From NCBI GenBank assembly GCA_031549535.1, contig JAVBPP010000086.1:1-20861 (forward strand): DNA of 20,861 nt, read 5' to 3'. How positions within the stretch are numbered: the first letter of the stretch is position 1; each line of letters begins with the position of its first letter. A program made the position numbers and the translations under genes. A model generated the notes under the pieces. The model ran no database searches. It worked only from the letters and a program-made list of their open reading frames with translations, and had not been told where the DNA came from. This stretch comes from JAVBPP01 sp031549535 (GTDB taxonomy: Bacteria > Bacillota > Clostridia > Oscillospirales > Acutalibacteraceae). Shown one piece after another: positions 20,721 to 20,861 of the stretch.

Positions 20721-20861
20721 TAATACTAATTCCAAGTAGAAAACTCGAATAGATTTGCGTGGATTTTTTGCGTTGTGCGCGGCGGACGACGCAGCCGGGC
20801 TTTCGCCCGGCAAGGAGGACAACAAAGCACAGCGCGAAAAAGACTGCAAAGATATCGAGGT
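20721..20861. mobile_element. Structured MITE, copy B, running off the window end
   Basis: A likely left terminus TAATACTAATTCC at 20721 resembles the 107-bp element's TAATACCAATCACC. The interior carries the same fold as 4591-4670: 15 contiguous pairs of 20764-20778 with 20827-20841, an apical hairpin GCCGGGC/GCCCGGC (20794-20800 with 20805-20811, loop TTTC), and loop sides with GGCGGACGACGCA and AAGGAGGACAACAAA. Flanking GGATTTTTT and GCGAAAAA blocks also match copy A. The right end is outside the window. Confidence 0.7.

Overview
The window looks like chromosomal DNA of a Clostridia-class Firmicute, probably Oscillospiraceae/Ruminococcaceae-like. Three things suggest this: strong AGGAGG-type ribosome binding sites, moderately GC-rich housekeeping genes, and the linkage nadD-yqeK-rsfS-leuS, which is typical of clostridia. 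Taxonomy is inferred from content only. I saw no rRNA, tRNA, CRISPR or intact transposase.

Layout. (1) 1-9,180 is read leftward. In transcription order it holds an ABC-2 ATPase/permease pair, then a tightly overlapped operon (SanA-like DUF218 protein, nadD, yqeK, rsfS), then a roughly 2 kb AT-richer accessory island, then leuS and a truncated flap-endonuclease gene. The island (about 3,250-5,335) holds a small membrane protein, a decayed REP-associated tyrosine transposase (RAYT), a structured MITE, an unknown protein and a P-loop kinase gene split by a second MITE. (2) 9,399-20,362 is read mostly rightward: pth; one small convergent gene on the minus strand; trmL overlapping a small PLDc_N membrane protein, an ABC ATPase and an ABC permease (resembling B. 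subtilis yxlEFG), followed by a KimA-type transporter; a HAD-IIA phosphatase; methylglyoxal synthase; hisS-aspS; and an exported alpha/beta hydrolase. (3) The right edge has a bidirectional terminator and a gene remnant cut by another element that runs off the window.

The housekeeping content is mostly translation (LeuRS, HisRS, AspRS, Pth, TrmL, RsfS) plus NAD synthesis and nucleotide turnover. The most unusual layer is a set of small non-autonomous elements. Two target a TA dinucleotide with a clean TA duplication. One of these splits a kinase gene, and removing it restores the reading frame exactly. A 107-bp family occurs twice, and one copy supplies the last codons and stop of the KimA-like gene. 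Two elements with different ends share the same internal fold: a long outer stem, a symmetric internal loop with near-identical 15-nt sides, and a 7-bp apical hairpin. The stems differ in sequence but keep their pairing. This fold is the best candidate here for something undescribed.

Frameshifts or truncations affect yqeK (one extra base near its start), the kinase, the flap endonuclease and the right-edge gene. All homology calls come from recognising motifs by eye; no database search was run.
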